Below are positions 23,528-35,474 of a DNA stretch of 64,000 nt, one piece after another. Under the pieces are notes generated by a model. It made no database searches. It saw nothing but the letters and a program-made list of their open reading frames with translations, and was not told the DNA's origin. Every line of letters starts with the position of its first letter. The first letter of the stretch is position 1. Origin of the DNA: Procambarus clarkii (taxonomy: Eukaryota > Arthropoda > Malacostraca > Decapoda > Cambaridae); the NCBI RefSeq assembly GCF_040958095.1, contig NC_091214.1:7115600-7179599 (forward strand), given 5' to 3'. A program made the translations under genes and the position numbers.

Positions 23528-26316
23528 ACATAACAACATAAGAACAAAGGTAACTGCAGAAGGCCTATTGGCCCATACGAGGCAGCTCCTATTCTATAAC
23601 CACCCAATCCCACTCATATACTTGTCCAACCCGTGCTTGAAACAATCGAGGGACCCCACCTCCACAATGTTACGCGGCAATTGGTTCCACAAATCAACAA
23701 CCCTGTTACTAAACCAGTATTTACCCAAGTCTTTCCTAAATCTAAACTTATCCAATTTATATCCATTGTTTCGTGTTCTGTCCTTTGTTGATACTTTTAA
23801 TACCCAATTAATATCCCCCCGGTTATGTCCATTCATCCACTAGTAAACCTCTATCATGTCACCCCTAACTCTTCGCCTTTCCAGTGAATGCAACTTAAGC
23901 TTTGTTAATCTTTCTTCATATGAAAGATTTCTAATTTGGGGAATTAACTTAGTCATCCTACGCTGGACACGTTCAAGTGAATTTATATCCATTCTATAAT
24001 ATGGCGACCAAAACTGAACTGCATAATCTAAATGGGGCCTAACTAGAGCAAGATATAGCTTGAGAACCACACCAGGTGTCTTGTTACTAACGCTGCGATT
24101 AATAAATCCAAGTGTCCGATTTGCCTTATTACGAACATTTATGCATTGATCCTTTTGTTTTAAATTCTTACTAATCATAACTCCCAGATCCCTTTCGCAA
24201 TCCGACTTCGCAATCACAACACCATCTAGCTCGTATCTTGTAACTCTATCATCATTACCTAACCTCAGAACTTTACATTTATCAGCATTAAACTGCATCT
24301 GCCAATCCTTTGACCATTTCAAAACCCTATCTAGATCAACTTGAAGTGATAGTGAGTCCTCCTCCGAATTAATTTCCCTACCGATTTTCGTATCATCGGC
24401 AAATTTGCAAATGTTGCTACTCAAACCTGAATCTAAATCATTTATATATATTATAAACAACAGAGGTCCCAGGACAGAGCCTTGAGGCACTCCACTTACA
24501 ACATTTTCCCACTCTGACTTGATTCCATTTATACTAACTCTCTGTTTCCTTTGGTATAGCCATGCCCTAATCCAGCTTAATATAGCACCCCCAATACCAT
24601 GAGACTCTATTTTTTTAATCAGTCTTTCATGTGGCACTGTATCAAAAGCTTTGCTAAAGTCAAGGTATACAACATCGCAATCCTTACCACTATCAACTGC
24701 CTCAACAATGCTAGAATAAAAAGATAACAAATTTGTTAAACATGAACGGCCATTTATAAAACCATGTTGCGACTCAATTATTAATTTATGTTTTTCAAGA
24801 TGAAGACGAATTTTATTTGCTATTATAGATTCGAGTAACTTTCCCACAATAGACGTTAGGCTAATTGGTCGATAGTTAGACGCAAGTGATCTATCTCCTT
24901 TCTTAAAAACTGGTATCACATTAGCAACTTTCCAAAACTCTGGCACTCTGCCTGACTTTATTGATTTATTAAATATGGTTGACAGTGGGTCACAAAGCTC
25001 CTCTTTGCATTCTTTAAGCACCCTAGCAAACACTTCATCCGGCCTTGGGGATTTGTTTGGTTTGAGTTTTACTATTTGTTTAAGAACATCCTCCCTGGTA
25101 ACTGCTAAACTCGTCAACCTGTCCTCGTCCCCACCCACATAGACTTGTTCGGCTGAAGGCATATTGTTAAGTTCCTCTTTAGTAAATACAGATACAAAAT
25201 ATTTATTAAAAATACTACTCATCTCTTCATCACTATCTGTTATTTGACCTGTCTCAGTTTTTAATGGACCTATCCTTTCCCTAGTCTTAGTACGATATAA
25301 CTGAAAAAACCCTTTAGGATTTGTCTTTGCTTGCCCTGCTATGCGAACTTCATAGTTTCTTTTTGCTTTCCTTATCTCTTTTTTAACATTTCTAACCAGT
25401 TGTACGAATTCCTGTTCTAAAGTGACCTCCCCATTTTTAATCCTTTTGTACCAAGCTCTCTTTTTACCTATAAGGTTCTTCAAATTCTTTGTTATCCACT
25501 TTGGGTCATTAGTATACGATCTATTCAATTTGTATGGTATACTACGTTCCTGTGCTTTGTTTAGAATATTCTTAAATAAGTTATATATTGAATCCACATC
25601 GAAATCCCCATTTAAGTCACCTATCGCTGGGTTCATGTCTCGCTCCAAGACCGGCCCACACCCCATACCCAAGCCTTTCCAATCAATTTGACCCAAAAAA
25701 TTTCTTAGGCTATTAAAATCAGCTTTTCGAAAATCTGGCACTTTAACAGAATTTTCTCCTACTGGTCTATTCCATTCTATGCTAAATCTGATTTCTTTGT
25801 GATCACTGCTCCCTAGCTCACTCCCTATTTCGATGTCATTAATTTGCGTTTCCCTGTTAGTTAACACTAAATCTAAAATATTATTTTCCCGTGTTGTTTC
25901 CTTAATGTGTTGCGTAAGAAAGCAATCGTCAATTAATTCTAGAAAATCTTCTGCTTCACTATTCCCTGTTTTGTTCAACCAGTTTATTCCGCTAAAATTA
26001 AAGTCACCCATGACATAAATACTGTTAGATCTAGATGCTCTAGATATTTCATCCCATAGATGCTTTGCTTCCATTCTGTCTAAATTTGGTGGCCTATATA
26101 TTACTCCTATTATAATATTATTAGCTTTTTCGTTTAATTCAATCCAAATAGTTTCTGTGTGTGGCTCTGTTTTGATTCCCTCTTTGAGACTACATTTCAA
26201 ATTGTCCCTAACATATATGGCTACTCCACCTCCTCGTCTAATATATCTATCTGTGTGAAATAGTTTAAATCCATATATTTGATATTCAGCTAATAGTTCT
26301 CTATTTTCTACAATTA
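23528..26316 (-). mobile_element. LINE-A, best-preserved copy (CR1/Jockey group), 5'-truncated
   Basis: A minus-strand insertion of about 2.8 kb inside an older plus-strand LINE-A fragment. It begins within the endonuclease domain and ends with the GGGCCAATAGGCCTTCTGC signature and a short TTCTTATG-like tail. It supplies the reading frame for recognising the decayed copies elsewhere. Its coding frame is open except for one stop, so it is the youngest LINE-A copy here. Confidence 0.92.
23594..26310 (-). pseudogene. LINE-A ORF2: endonuclease (partial) plus reverse transcriptase
   Basis: About 905 codons in one frame from 26310 down to a stop at 23594-23596, interrupted only by a TAG at 23840-23842 in the C-terminal tail. 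The remaining APE-type endonuclease shows 'VMGDFNFSGINW' and 'SSDHKEI'. The RT shows 'KSPRPDEVFARVL', 'DVVYLDFSKAFDTVPH', '[13 protein letters not shown]' and the catalytic 'KFADDTKIG' near 24395. The tail has 'LKLHSLERRRVRGDMIEVY' and, past the stop, 'WMNGHNRGDIN'. The N-terminal endonuclease motifs are lost by 5' truncation. ORF2 would nick target DNA and copy its RNA in the nucleus. No annotated start remains; the frame is open to the insertion edge. Confidence 0.92.
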
Positions 26317-26371
26317 TTCTTACTGATCATAACTCCCAGAAAGGGATCTGGGAGTTATGATCAGTAAGAAT
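26315..26371. repeat. Snapback inverted repeat at LINE-A 5' junction
   Basis: About 25 bases before the junction (26315-26340) are the reverse complement of the target sequence just beyond it (26347-26371), with a 6-base spacer. The copied sequence belongs to the host fragment, so it was probably made while the 5' end of the insertion was being resolved. Confidence 0.85.
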
Positions 26372-27005
26372 TTAAAACCAAAGGATCAATGCACGAATGT
26401 TCCAAACAAATAAATGCATGAATGTTCGTAATAAGGCAAATAGGATACTGGAATTTATTTATCGAAGCGTTAGTAACAAGACACCTGGTGTGGTTCTTCA
26501 GCTATATCTTGCTCTGGTTAGGCCCCGTTTAGATTATGTAGTTCAGTTTTGGTCGCCATACTCTAGAATGGATATAAATTCATTTGAACGTGGCCTGCGT
26601 ACGCTGACAAAATTAATTCCCCAAATTAGAAATCTTTCATGTGAAGAAAGATTAACAAAGCTTAAATTGCATTCACTGGAAAGGCGAAGAGTTAGGGGTG
26701 ACATGATGGAGGTTTTCAAGTGAATGAATCGACATAACAAAGGGGATAATAATAAGGTACACGAAACAATGCGTGTAAATTGGATAAGCTTAGATTTAGA
26801 AAAGACTTGGGTAAATTCTGGTTCGGTAATAGGGTTGTTATTTTTGTGGAACCAACTACTGGGAAACGTAGTGGAGGTGGGGTCTCTCGATGGTTTCAAG
26901 CGCTGGTTAGACATGTATATGAGTGGGATTGGGTGGATATAAATAGGAGCTACCCAGTATGGGCCAATAGGCCTTCTGCAGTTACCTTTGTTCCTATGTT
27001 CATAT
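26341..27005 (+). mobile_element. LINE-A 3' end, unit 3, downstream of nested insertion
   Basis: Resumes the host fragment at 'AAGGGATCTGGGAG' and runs to the 3' signature near 26960-27000. About 12 bases of the unit 2 sequence between two ATTGCGA motifs are missing at the junction. Confidence 0.82.
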
Positions 27006-27094
27006 CCTGCAAAAAAATAGATGTTGTTGTTTTAGATTTAGCTACTCAGAACGAAGTGTCCATGTAGTTCGGGCTATGGTGAGCCCGAAAAAAT

Positions 27095-27560
27095 AGAGAT
27101 CGATATAGCTTATATTACATTCTTTAGAAAGGTGAAGAATTAAGGGTGACAGAATAGAGGTGTACAATTGGATGAATGTCCATAACAAAAGGGATAGTAA
27201 TAGGGTAATGAAAGTATCAACACAAGACAGAACAGAACACAATGGTATAAATTTGATAACTTTCAATTTATGAAAGACCAGAGTAAATACTTGTTCGGTA
27301 ACAGGGTTCGCGTAACATAATAGAAGTAGTATTAATTGATTGTTTGAAGCGGAGGTTAAACATATATTTGAATGAGATTGGGTAGATATAAATAGTAGCT
27401 ACCTCTTGGGTGGATATAAATATCAGCTACCTCTTAGGTGGATATAAATAGTAGCTACCTCTTGGGTGGATATAAATAGTTGCTACCTCTTGGGTGGATA
27501 TATATAGCAGCTACCTCGTATGTTCCAATAGGCCTTCTGCAATTACCTTCATCCTTATGT
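27095..27560 (+). mobile_element. Older LINE-A-type 3' end, unit 3
   Basis: Equivalent of 15385-15850, followed directly by the zinc-finger leader region. Confidence 0.7.
27378..27518 (+). repeat. 28-bp tandem repeat in LINE 3' end, unit 3
   Basis: Same array as in unit 2, ending where the 3' signature starts. Confidence 0.85.
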
Positions 27561-27724
27561 TCTCATCAGCTTACCTCATTTTTTTTTACTTTCTCATCTC
27601 TCCTTCACCCATCCCACCCGTGTCCCCTCCCCCCTTTTTTCTTGTTCTTACCTTTCACCTCTTGTTACCGGCTCTTCACCTCACTCTTGTCTTACATATG
27701 CCCGTGCCTCTTATGTCCTCTTCG

Positions 27725-28366
27725 GAGCCGAAACCCCCACCAAAACGAATACCAGCTCCCATGCCCACTAAAACCGCGTGGGGTCTACCCATTCAGGAAG
27801 AGGGGGCACACGGCCCTTCACCATCGGCCATGGTGAAGGGTGAGAAGACAGTACAGGACAAAAAGAAAGATGGAGGACACAAGACTCATGTTCAAAGCAG
27901 TCGGCCTCCCATTTCATCCAGCAAGCACACTGGGGTTAATAGGAGTAGCAATTCCAGTGCCAAAGTTACCACCGAGAAGGGTATAAAAGCCACTAGGCCC
28001 TCAACCTGCACAACATTAAATAGTGCTCCCACTGAACTGAACGCTCTCTGGCCAATGCTCAAAACTTTGGTCACTGAGTTAATCGAAAGTCTGCTGTCTT
28101 CACATGGAATCAAGCAAACCACAGAGACTCGGAAGACAATTGAGCACAAGCTCAAAAAATTCGAAGATGTAATATCCACACCGTCAAGACAGCAGGGCAA
28201 GAGGCACCCCCATAAAAAGCAGTCCAGGTCGTCGGAAAGCGACATTGATGAGGCAATTTCAGGACCACTAAGAACCTATACCCCAATTGCAACCTCCATG
28301 GCGTGTTCATCAGACTCCATGGATACCACGGAATTATCAGCATATTCCAAGAACCTAGAATTCTAA
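27725..28366 (+). pseudogene. I-group LINE ORF1, 3' part
   Basis: About 213 codons are open from the insertion edge to a stop at 28364-28366. It is lysine, serine and proline rich, with a helical-looking segment 'LWPMLKTLVTELIESLL' and a basic stretch 'KRHPHKKQSRSSESD'. ORF1 proteins bind LINE RNA. No CCHC knuckle is visible in this part. The start is lost by 5' truncation. It overlaps the beginning of ORF2 in another frame. Confidence 0.75.
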
Positions 28367-31300
28367 AGATCCTGCAATGGAATGCGCAAGGACTGGGCAC
28401 TAAATTGCAACACATGCAATGCATAGCAGCAACCAAAGGCATAGACATCCTGATACTACAGGAGAGCTTGCTTCGAGCCGGATTAGAACCTAAAATCTCA
28501 GGCTATCGAGGCTTCTTCCTTCCATGGATCAATGGGCAATCCAGGGGATGTGCAATCTATGTAAAATGTGACCTGATCTCCAAATCCATAACCAGCCCAC
28601 CCAATTGTGGAGCAGGGACAGAGGTAATGGGAGTCACCATTGAGCTAAGACACGACAAACTTGAAGTGTTCAATGTGTACAGGTCTCCACAAGCCGAAAT
28701 GGATCTCTCTGTGTTATTTGGACACGCGACAACAACAAACACAATCATTTGTGGAGATTTTAATGCCCATCATCGATTGGCACTGGGCTCGAACAAAACA
28801 AATGAAGCCGGCATACACATTACACATCTACTGGACCAGCTTCCAGGAATACAAATCCTAAACAAGAATGAACCTACCCACATCCAAGGAGGCAGATTAG
28901 ACCTGACCTTCGTTTCAGTCTCCCTAAGAGATGCAGCAACATGGTCAGTTGAGCCCACACTCACAAGCGACCACTATGGGGTCCAAATTGATCTTCAGTT
29001 AGACCTACCCACCCCACCTCCGCCTCCATCTGAAGCCTGGAACTTTGCTTTAGCAAACTGGGACCGATTTCAAAACCTCATTTCAGAGTGGCAAAGAAAC
29101 TATGATCTTCCCGAAGACATTAATCAGGCAGAACAAGAATTTGTCAAAGCGATTCAAAGTGCAGCCAACCACTCAATCCCACTGAAAAAACAGTCCACCG
29201 GACACCATAAAGATCATTGGTACTATTGCGAACGTGTCAAAGAACTCAACCATAGACTCAATAGAACAAGAAAGCTATACAAAAAGCAGCCAAGTGCCCG
29301 CAACAGGATCTTACTTTGTGAGGTCAAGGAACATGTACATCGAGAGACCAGACAAATAAAAGAACAAAAGTGGCTAGAATGGTGTTCACACCTGAATGAA
29401 CACACCTCTCTCGGGGAGATGTGGCAGCAAATTCACCGGGCCAAAGGGAATAAAACACCTAAAGCTCCACACCCCAAAGATCCTCAACAGGAAGCCGAAG
29501 TACTGTCAACCAGGTTTGCAGAGAGAGCAGCCAGCAATCAACTTCCACCAGATGTATTAGCAGTACAGACCGAACTAGAGGAAGAAAGGTGGCACAGAAT
29601 CCTTACAGCATGTGAAGAAGTCTCTGACACTAATGCCCCCTTCACACTGGATGAGCTCAATCGGGCTAAGAAAAACTCCAAGGATACATCCCCTGGAGCC
29701 GACAAAATAACCTATAAAATGATTAGAAACCTCGGCCCAGAGGGAGACGCTGCATACCTAAGGTTAATTAATTTAGCCTGGACTTCTCAAACTAGACCTT
29801 CTGCTTGGAATAGAGCAGACATAGTGCCGATCCCAAAACCCAAAGATCCAGCTAATCCCAGGCCCATCTCTCTCCAAAGCTGTACAGCCAAGACGGCTGA
29901 CAGAATGGCACTCAACAGACTGGAGTGGAAAATGCCTAAACTGCACCATGATATGTATGCCTATAGAAGAGGGGTTGGCACAGTGGAATGTATTACAACT
30001 CTGTTAGCCCACTTGAATGACAGACCAGGGATGCTGATATTCCTGGACCTCGAAAAAGCCTTTGAACTGGCTAGCGCCCCAGCTATTCTCTGCTGCCTCA
30101 TTGACAAAGAGGTCAGAGGCAACCTGCTCTCCTGGACCAAAAACTGTCTCATAAACAGAGAAGCAAGAGTAAAACTTCATGGCACAGTCTCTGAGTACAA
30201 AAGACATGAAAATGGTACACCGCAAGGAGGTATTCTTAGCCCTCTTCTCTTCAACTGTTTAATGGAAAGAATAATGAGGTTGAAACTCCCACATCACTGC
30301 AGGCTGCTAAACTACGCGGACGACTTTGTCATCATCATAAAAGGAAGGGATGCGGCGCGCCTTGCACCCAAATGCTTAGACTGCATCAGTAAAGAGGCAA
30401 AACAGATTGGGATCAAACTCAACCCCTCAAAGTCAAAGGCCATGCCCATAAAAATAGCGAAGCCCAACATCCAACTCACAGTACAGGGTCAACCAATAGA
30501 ATGGGTCGACACCTATCAGTATCTAGGAATCATCCTGGACACACATGAATTTCAATGCAGAGGTCACTTACTTGAGAGAGCGAACTGCGGCCCGGACGGC
30601 AATCCTCAGGTCGCTAACCTCCCTTTCTGGAGGAGCCAATCTGCAAGTCCTTCGCACATACTATGTACAGGCAGTCAGATCAGTGATCGATTATGCCGCA
30701 CCTGCACTCACAAATCTATCACACCAACAGTGGAAAAAGCTTGAAGTTGCCCAAAACAATGCTATGAGAGCTGCACTGGGAGCCCCCATGTGGACCAGGC
30801 TTGAAACTCTTAGACTGGAGACGGGTTTGCCCTCTCTACAAGAAAGAATATCACAAAGGACAGCTACAATTATCAGTAAGATAATTATTTCTTCTGATCC
30901 AATCCCAGTACGGCAGGCTTTGGTGGTTGGACTAGGCCAAAACAATGGAAACTCTTGAGTTACAAGAGCAGGAAAAGTCCTAAACAGACTACATTTAAAA
31001 ACCATGATTCTTGATAGAGAGGGTGATCATCCACACCCAAATTACACTCCTTCCGCGCCGTGGGAAGAGCCTACTTTCAAAATAGTAATAGAAAGTCTCC
31101 CAATGAAAAAGGCTGCCTATGATCCGACAATCCTAAGGCGCATAATAGAAGAGCAAATGTATAGCATAGCAGTAGCAGGAGCCACCCACATCTTCACAGA
31201 CGGATCGGTGGACACAGAAAATGAGAGTGCTGGCGCTGCTCTTTGCACGACCAGCGTTCAGGCATATTGGAGACTGGGAGGACTAGTATCATCAACCCAA

Positions 31301-32059
31301 ACTGAGCTGTTTGCCATACAACAGGCATTCGCATATGTGATTGCACAAAACACTCAAAATGCAATCATACACACAGACTCAAAAGCTGCACTTCAAATAC
31401 TAGGACAAAAACAGTGGAAAGATAATGTGGAAATAATTATCACCATTTTGTATCAAGGAGCAGTCGCTAAAGGCAAAGGCCTCAACATAACTTTAAACTG
31501 GATCCCATCCCATATTGGAATCCCATTAAATGAAAAAGCTGATGAAATTGCTAAATTGGCAACTCGTCATCCAGTGATACATAAAACAATTCAACCCAGC
31601 CTAGAGAACATAAAAAACATCATCACCAAAAAACTCTCACATCTCAACAAAGCCTACCTACACCAGAGAATAGCTGAAGGTTCACCATCTGCAACATGGT
31701 ATCTTCAGGCAACCAAATTAGAAAGGTTAAATATCCCAAAAAGAATCCACAGGGAAATAGCAGTTAGGCTATATAGACTACGTCTAGGTTACAGATGCAA
31801 CTGGGAGATTGGTGAACCCCGAGAGAGAGAGTGCATCTTCTGCCAAACTGTCACAGAAAAGCCATTACTTCACTATCTTCTGGAATGTGAAGCAACCAAT
31901 GACCTTAGAAGAGCTTTAAGAGTTCCTGAATCATGCAGTGGCCACCCTGAAGCCATCAACACAGCCACTCTCCTGGTCAACAAAGGTGTCCAGCAGCTGG
32001 ACATCCTCATAAAGACTGTGAAGCAGTATCCTCCCCCACGATTACAGCTTGATGGTTAA
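28303..32059 (+). pseudogene. I-group LINE ORF2: endonuclease, reverse transcriptase, RNase H
   Basis: About 1250 codons, with one frameshift near 30545-30600 and one stop at 30956-30958. The endonuclease motifs are 'LQWNAQGL', 'ILQES', 'CGDFNAHH' and 'TSDHYGV'. RT motifs include 'DTSPGADKITYKMIRNL', 'MLIFLDLEKAFELAS', 'NGTPQGGILSPLLFN' and catalytic 'NYADDFVI' near 30310-30330. RNase H (about 31185-31560) shows 'FTDGSVDTENESAG', 'TELFAIQQA', 'HTDSKAAL' and 'NEKADEIAKLA'. A C2HC knuckle ('CIFCQ'...'HYLLEC') follows near 31830-31890. All catalytic residues I can check are present, so the copy is young and only lightly damaged. Confidence 0.92.
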
Positions 32060-32348
32060 ATGCAACCTCAGAACACTGGGAAAAAAAAAAAATTGTACCA
32101 CTTACGGGCTATTCATGCCCGTGCCACCTCTTGGGTGGCTTAATCTTTATCAATCAATCAATCAATGTCCTCTTCACTAGCGACTTCATAACGGTCCAGG
32201 ACGGGCAGAAACTTCGTCGTCTCATCTTATGGTGTGTAGTTTGGTCAAGATTTCTTCAGCCACGTTATTGTGAATCATCATCTGCACGAGATATTGAACA
32301 ATTCCTGAACTTACGGGAACATAATCGCTTTCATATTAACTTGGAGAT

Positions 32349-32960
32349 ATGGAAACCAATGTAATGATTCGTACTGTTGATAAGCCTCACGAGTGTCTCG
32401 AGTGCTCAAGAAAATTCAGGTACCTTAGCAATTTGAAACAACACTTGTTAGTACATTCTGATGATAGGCCTTACGAGTGTTCTGAGTGTGCAAAAAAATT
32501 TAAGGGCCCTGGAACTTTGAGAAAACACCTTTTAGTACATACTGATGATAGGCCTTACGAGTGTTCTGAGTGTGCAAAAAAGTTCAAGTCCCCTGCAAGT
32601 TTGAAACAACACTTGTTAGTACATTCATATGATAAACATCACGAGTGTCCTGAATGTGCGAAAAAGTTCAAACACCGTCACAATATGAAAAAACACATGT
32701 TACTACATTTGGGGGATGAACTTCATAAGTGTAAAGATTGTGGCAAAAGTTACAGTCTTCGTGAAAATAAGAAACGTGTAAGAGTGCATACAGGTGATAC
32801 ATCTCACAGGTGTGAAGAGTGTGAGAAAAGATTTAGTCAATTTTCAAATATGAAGAGGTGTTGGTGCACTTTAATGATAAAGCTAATCAAGGCCAAAGCG
32901 AACAACAAGAAGCAGAATGTGAAAAAGGCATCAATTCCACGACATGATAGTGAAGTTTGA
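32349..32960 (+). CDS. C2H2 zinc-finger protein, copy 3
   Basis: 203 codons, nearly identical to copy 2. It has an Asp-to-Tyr change in the linker before finger 4 ('HSYDKHHEC') and Val-to-Asp near the C-terminus ('RHDSEV'). Its upstream leader has been separated from the older upstream sequence by the 4.4-kb LINE at 27724-32164, whose end is only 184 bases before the ATG. Expression from the original promoter is therefore doubtful. Confidence 0.72.
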   Translation: METNVMIRTVDKPHECLECSRKFRYLSNLKQHLLVHSDDRPYECSECAKKFKGPGTLRKHLLVHTDDRPYECSECAKKFKSPASLKQHLLVHSYDKHHECPECAKKFKHRHNMKKHMLLHLGDELHKCKDCGKSYSLRENKKRVRVHTGDTSHRCEECEKRFSQFSNMKRCWCTLMIKLIKAKANNKKQNVKKASIPRHDSEV

Positions 32961-33064
32961 TGATGAAGTGTTTCCTAGAAACAATAAGAAGCGGAAAGTG
33001 TAAAATAGTGGATGCTCAGTGAATGATTTGGGATCATCTTATGTGTAAAAAAAATATTACCTAA

Positions 33065-33070
33065 AATAAA
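33065..33070 (+). promoter_or_regulatory. Poly(A) signal, zinc-finger copy 3
   Basis: AATAAA at the equivalent position. Confidence 0.6.
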
Positions 33071-33367
33071 AGTTTCAGATCAATAAGTATTTTTATTTTT
33101 TATTACTGTTTCTTTTCACTACAACTTTGAATTGGGTGTACCTTAATTTATATACTATATCCAGTAAGTCTTTAAGACTTACTGTAGTAAGTAAGACTCC
33201 AGTAAGTCTAAAAAACTTATTTTAAAATTATATAAAAAAAAATTACTGGATAAAAAGACTCCAGTAATATAAAGAACTGCTACAGGTAAGCAGGTAATAT
33301 AACGAATCAAGAAAAGGCGATGAGGTAGCTTAGTGACAGGGTGTATGGTTGAATGGCAATTCTTTTA

Positions 33368-33499
33368 ACCATGTATCTTAGTCGATTAAGGCAGCGTCTG
33401 GGATTCTCTCGGACGTAGGTTCGAATCCCCGTCACGGCCCTTGTGCATTTGATGCATCACGCTATTGTGATTTCTGTGTTAGAATTTTGAAATCTAACA
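33368..33499 (+). mobile_element. tRNA-derived SINE, unit 3/4 boundary
   Basis: Equivalent of 7294-7435. Box A carries a G-to-T change (TATCTTAGTCG), so internal promoter activity is less likely. Confidence 0.68.
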
Positions 33500-35474
33500 T
33501 ATTTATTTATTTATATATACACAAGAAGGTACATTGGGCTTAGGAGAGTACATAGCATTGATGATTCTTGTAAAGCCTTGTACGCATTGAGTTTCGGGCA
33601 GGTCCTAAATCTAGCAGCTTAACTTGATACCTGGTTGATGGGGTTCTGGAGGTTCTTCTACTCCCCAAGCCCAGCCGGGGCCAGACTTGACTTGTGAGCG
33701 GCCCGCAGGCCCACAGCCCGGTTGGTCCAGCACTCCTTGAAGGAAACAATCTAGTTTCCTCTTGAAGAGGTAGGACGTTGAACAACCGTGGACCTCTGAT
33801 GTTCATACAGTGTTCTCTGATTGTGCCCATGGCACCTCTGCTCTTCACTGGTTCTCTTTTGCATTTTCTTCCATGTCGTTCATTCCAGTACGTTGCTATT
33901 TTACTGTGCAGATTTGGAACCTGTCCCTCCACTATTTTCCATGTGTATATTATTTGGTATCTCTCTCGTCTCCTTTCTAGTGAGTAAATTTGGAGAGCGT
34001 TGAGACGATAATTTAGGTGCTTAATCTCGTCTATGCGTGCCGTGTATGTTCTCTGTATTCCCTCAATTTCAGCAATCTCTCCTGCTCTGAAGGGGGAAGT
34101 GAGTACTGAGCAGTGCTCAAGACGGGACAACACAAGTGATTTGAAGTACAACCATTTGTACTTCAAATTTGAGTACAACCATTGTGATGGGATCTCTGGT
34201 CTTGAAGGTTCTCGTAATCCATCCTATCATTTTTCTGGCTGACGCAATACTTGCTTGGTTATGCTCCCTAAACGTTAGGTCGTCGGACATCATTATTCCC
34301 AAATCTTTGACATGCTGTTTTCCTACTATGAGCAGATTCGATTGTGTTTTGCACCCTGTATTATGTTTAGGATCCTCATTTTTGCCGTATCTGAGTACCT
34401 GGAATTTATCACCGTTAAACATCATGTTATTTTCTGCTGCCCAATCGAAAACTTTGTTAATATCTGTTTGTAGTTTATCAATGTCTTCGGCAGAGGTAAT
34501 TTTCATGCTGATTTTTGTATCATCTGCAAAGGATGACACGAAGCTGTGACTTGTGTTTTGTCTATATCTGATATGAGAATAAGGAACAGCAGTGGTGCAA
34601 CGACTGTACCTTGAGGTACAGAGCTTTTAACTGCGCTCGGACTCGATTTTACTTGATTGACTGTTACTCTTTGTGTTCTGTTCGACAGGAAATTGAGTAT
34701 TCAGCGTCCAACTTTACCAATTATACCCATTGACCCCATTTTGTGTGCAATTACTCCATGGTCACATTTGTCGAATGCCGTTGCAAAATTGGTGTATACG
34801 ACATCCGCGTTATGTTTTTCCTCTAATGCCTCAGTGATTTTGTCATAGTGGCCAAGTAGCTGTGAGAGGCATGATCTTCCAGCTCTAAATCCATGTTGGC
34901 TTATATTGTGGAGGTCATTGGTTTCCATGAATCTAGTGACTTGACTCCTGATCACTCTTTCAAATACTTTTATTATGAGAGACGTTAGTGCAACTGGTCT
35001 ATAATTCTTTGTGCCAGTGCTTTGCTACCACCCTTGTGTAGACGGGCAATGTCTGCTGCTTTAAGCGCATCTGGTATCTCCCCTGTGTCCAAGCTCTTCC
35101 TCCACACTATACTGAGTGCCTGTGCTACTGGCACTGCATTTCTTTATAAATATTGAATTCCATGAGTCTGGACCTGGGGCTGAGTGCATGGGCATATTGT
35201 CAATTTCTCTTTCAAAATTTGCCTCGCTCGTGTTGATATCAGATACATTTACTGGTGTTTGAGTATCATTCATAAAAAATTGTCCGTATCTTCCAGTAAT
35301 CCGAATGATTACTGTTTTATCTATCACTATGTGATGGCGATTCAGGATGGTGTTGTGGTATTGAGAATAATGTTGCTTAATACCTCCGTCTTGCAAATGA
35401 AGTGTAAACTTAATGTATTCGTGGTATCTCCAGTGTAGTATATATATGTCAGAGCTCAGTTTCCAGAGCTTCAT
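33500..35474 (-). mobile_element. LINE-B, unit 4
   Basis: Same element again, closest to the unit 3 copy. The C-terminal segment 33540-34178 is open for 212 codons, as in unit 2. The upstream segment (35061-35474) has its own frameshift. Confidence 0.8.

Larger units (their letters stand above)
27724..32164 (+). mobile_element. I-group LINE (non-LTR retrotransposon with RNase H), 4.4 kb
   Basis: Inserted into the zinc-finger leader of unit 3, with an 11-bp target duplication ATGTCCTCTTC at 27713-27723 and 32165-32175. It has the tail of ORF1, a long ORF2 with endonuclease, RT and RNase H, and a short (ATCA)n tail at about 32148-32164. RNase H plus a C-terminal zinc knuckle points to the I superfamily (I, Nimb, LOA or similar). 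The 5' end is truncated within ORF1. The site is empty in units 1 and 2. Confidence 0.93.
18209..34342. repeat. Duplication unit 3, expanded by three LINE insertions
   Basis: Same block order, lengthened by a 550-bp LINE-A tail, a 2.8-kb LINE-A copy and a 4.4-kb I-group LINE. Each is absent from the equivalent sites of units 1 and 2, so all three arrived after duplication. Confidence 0.9.
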
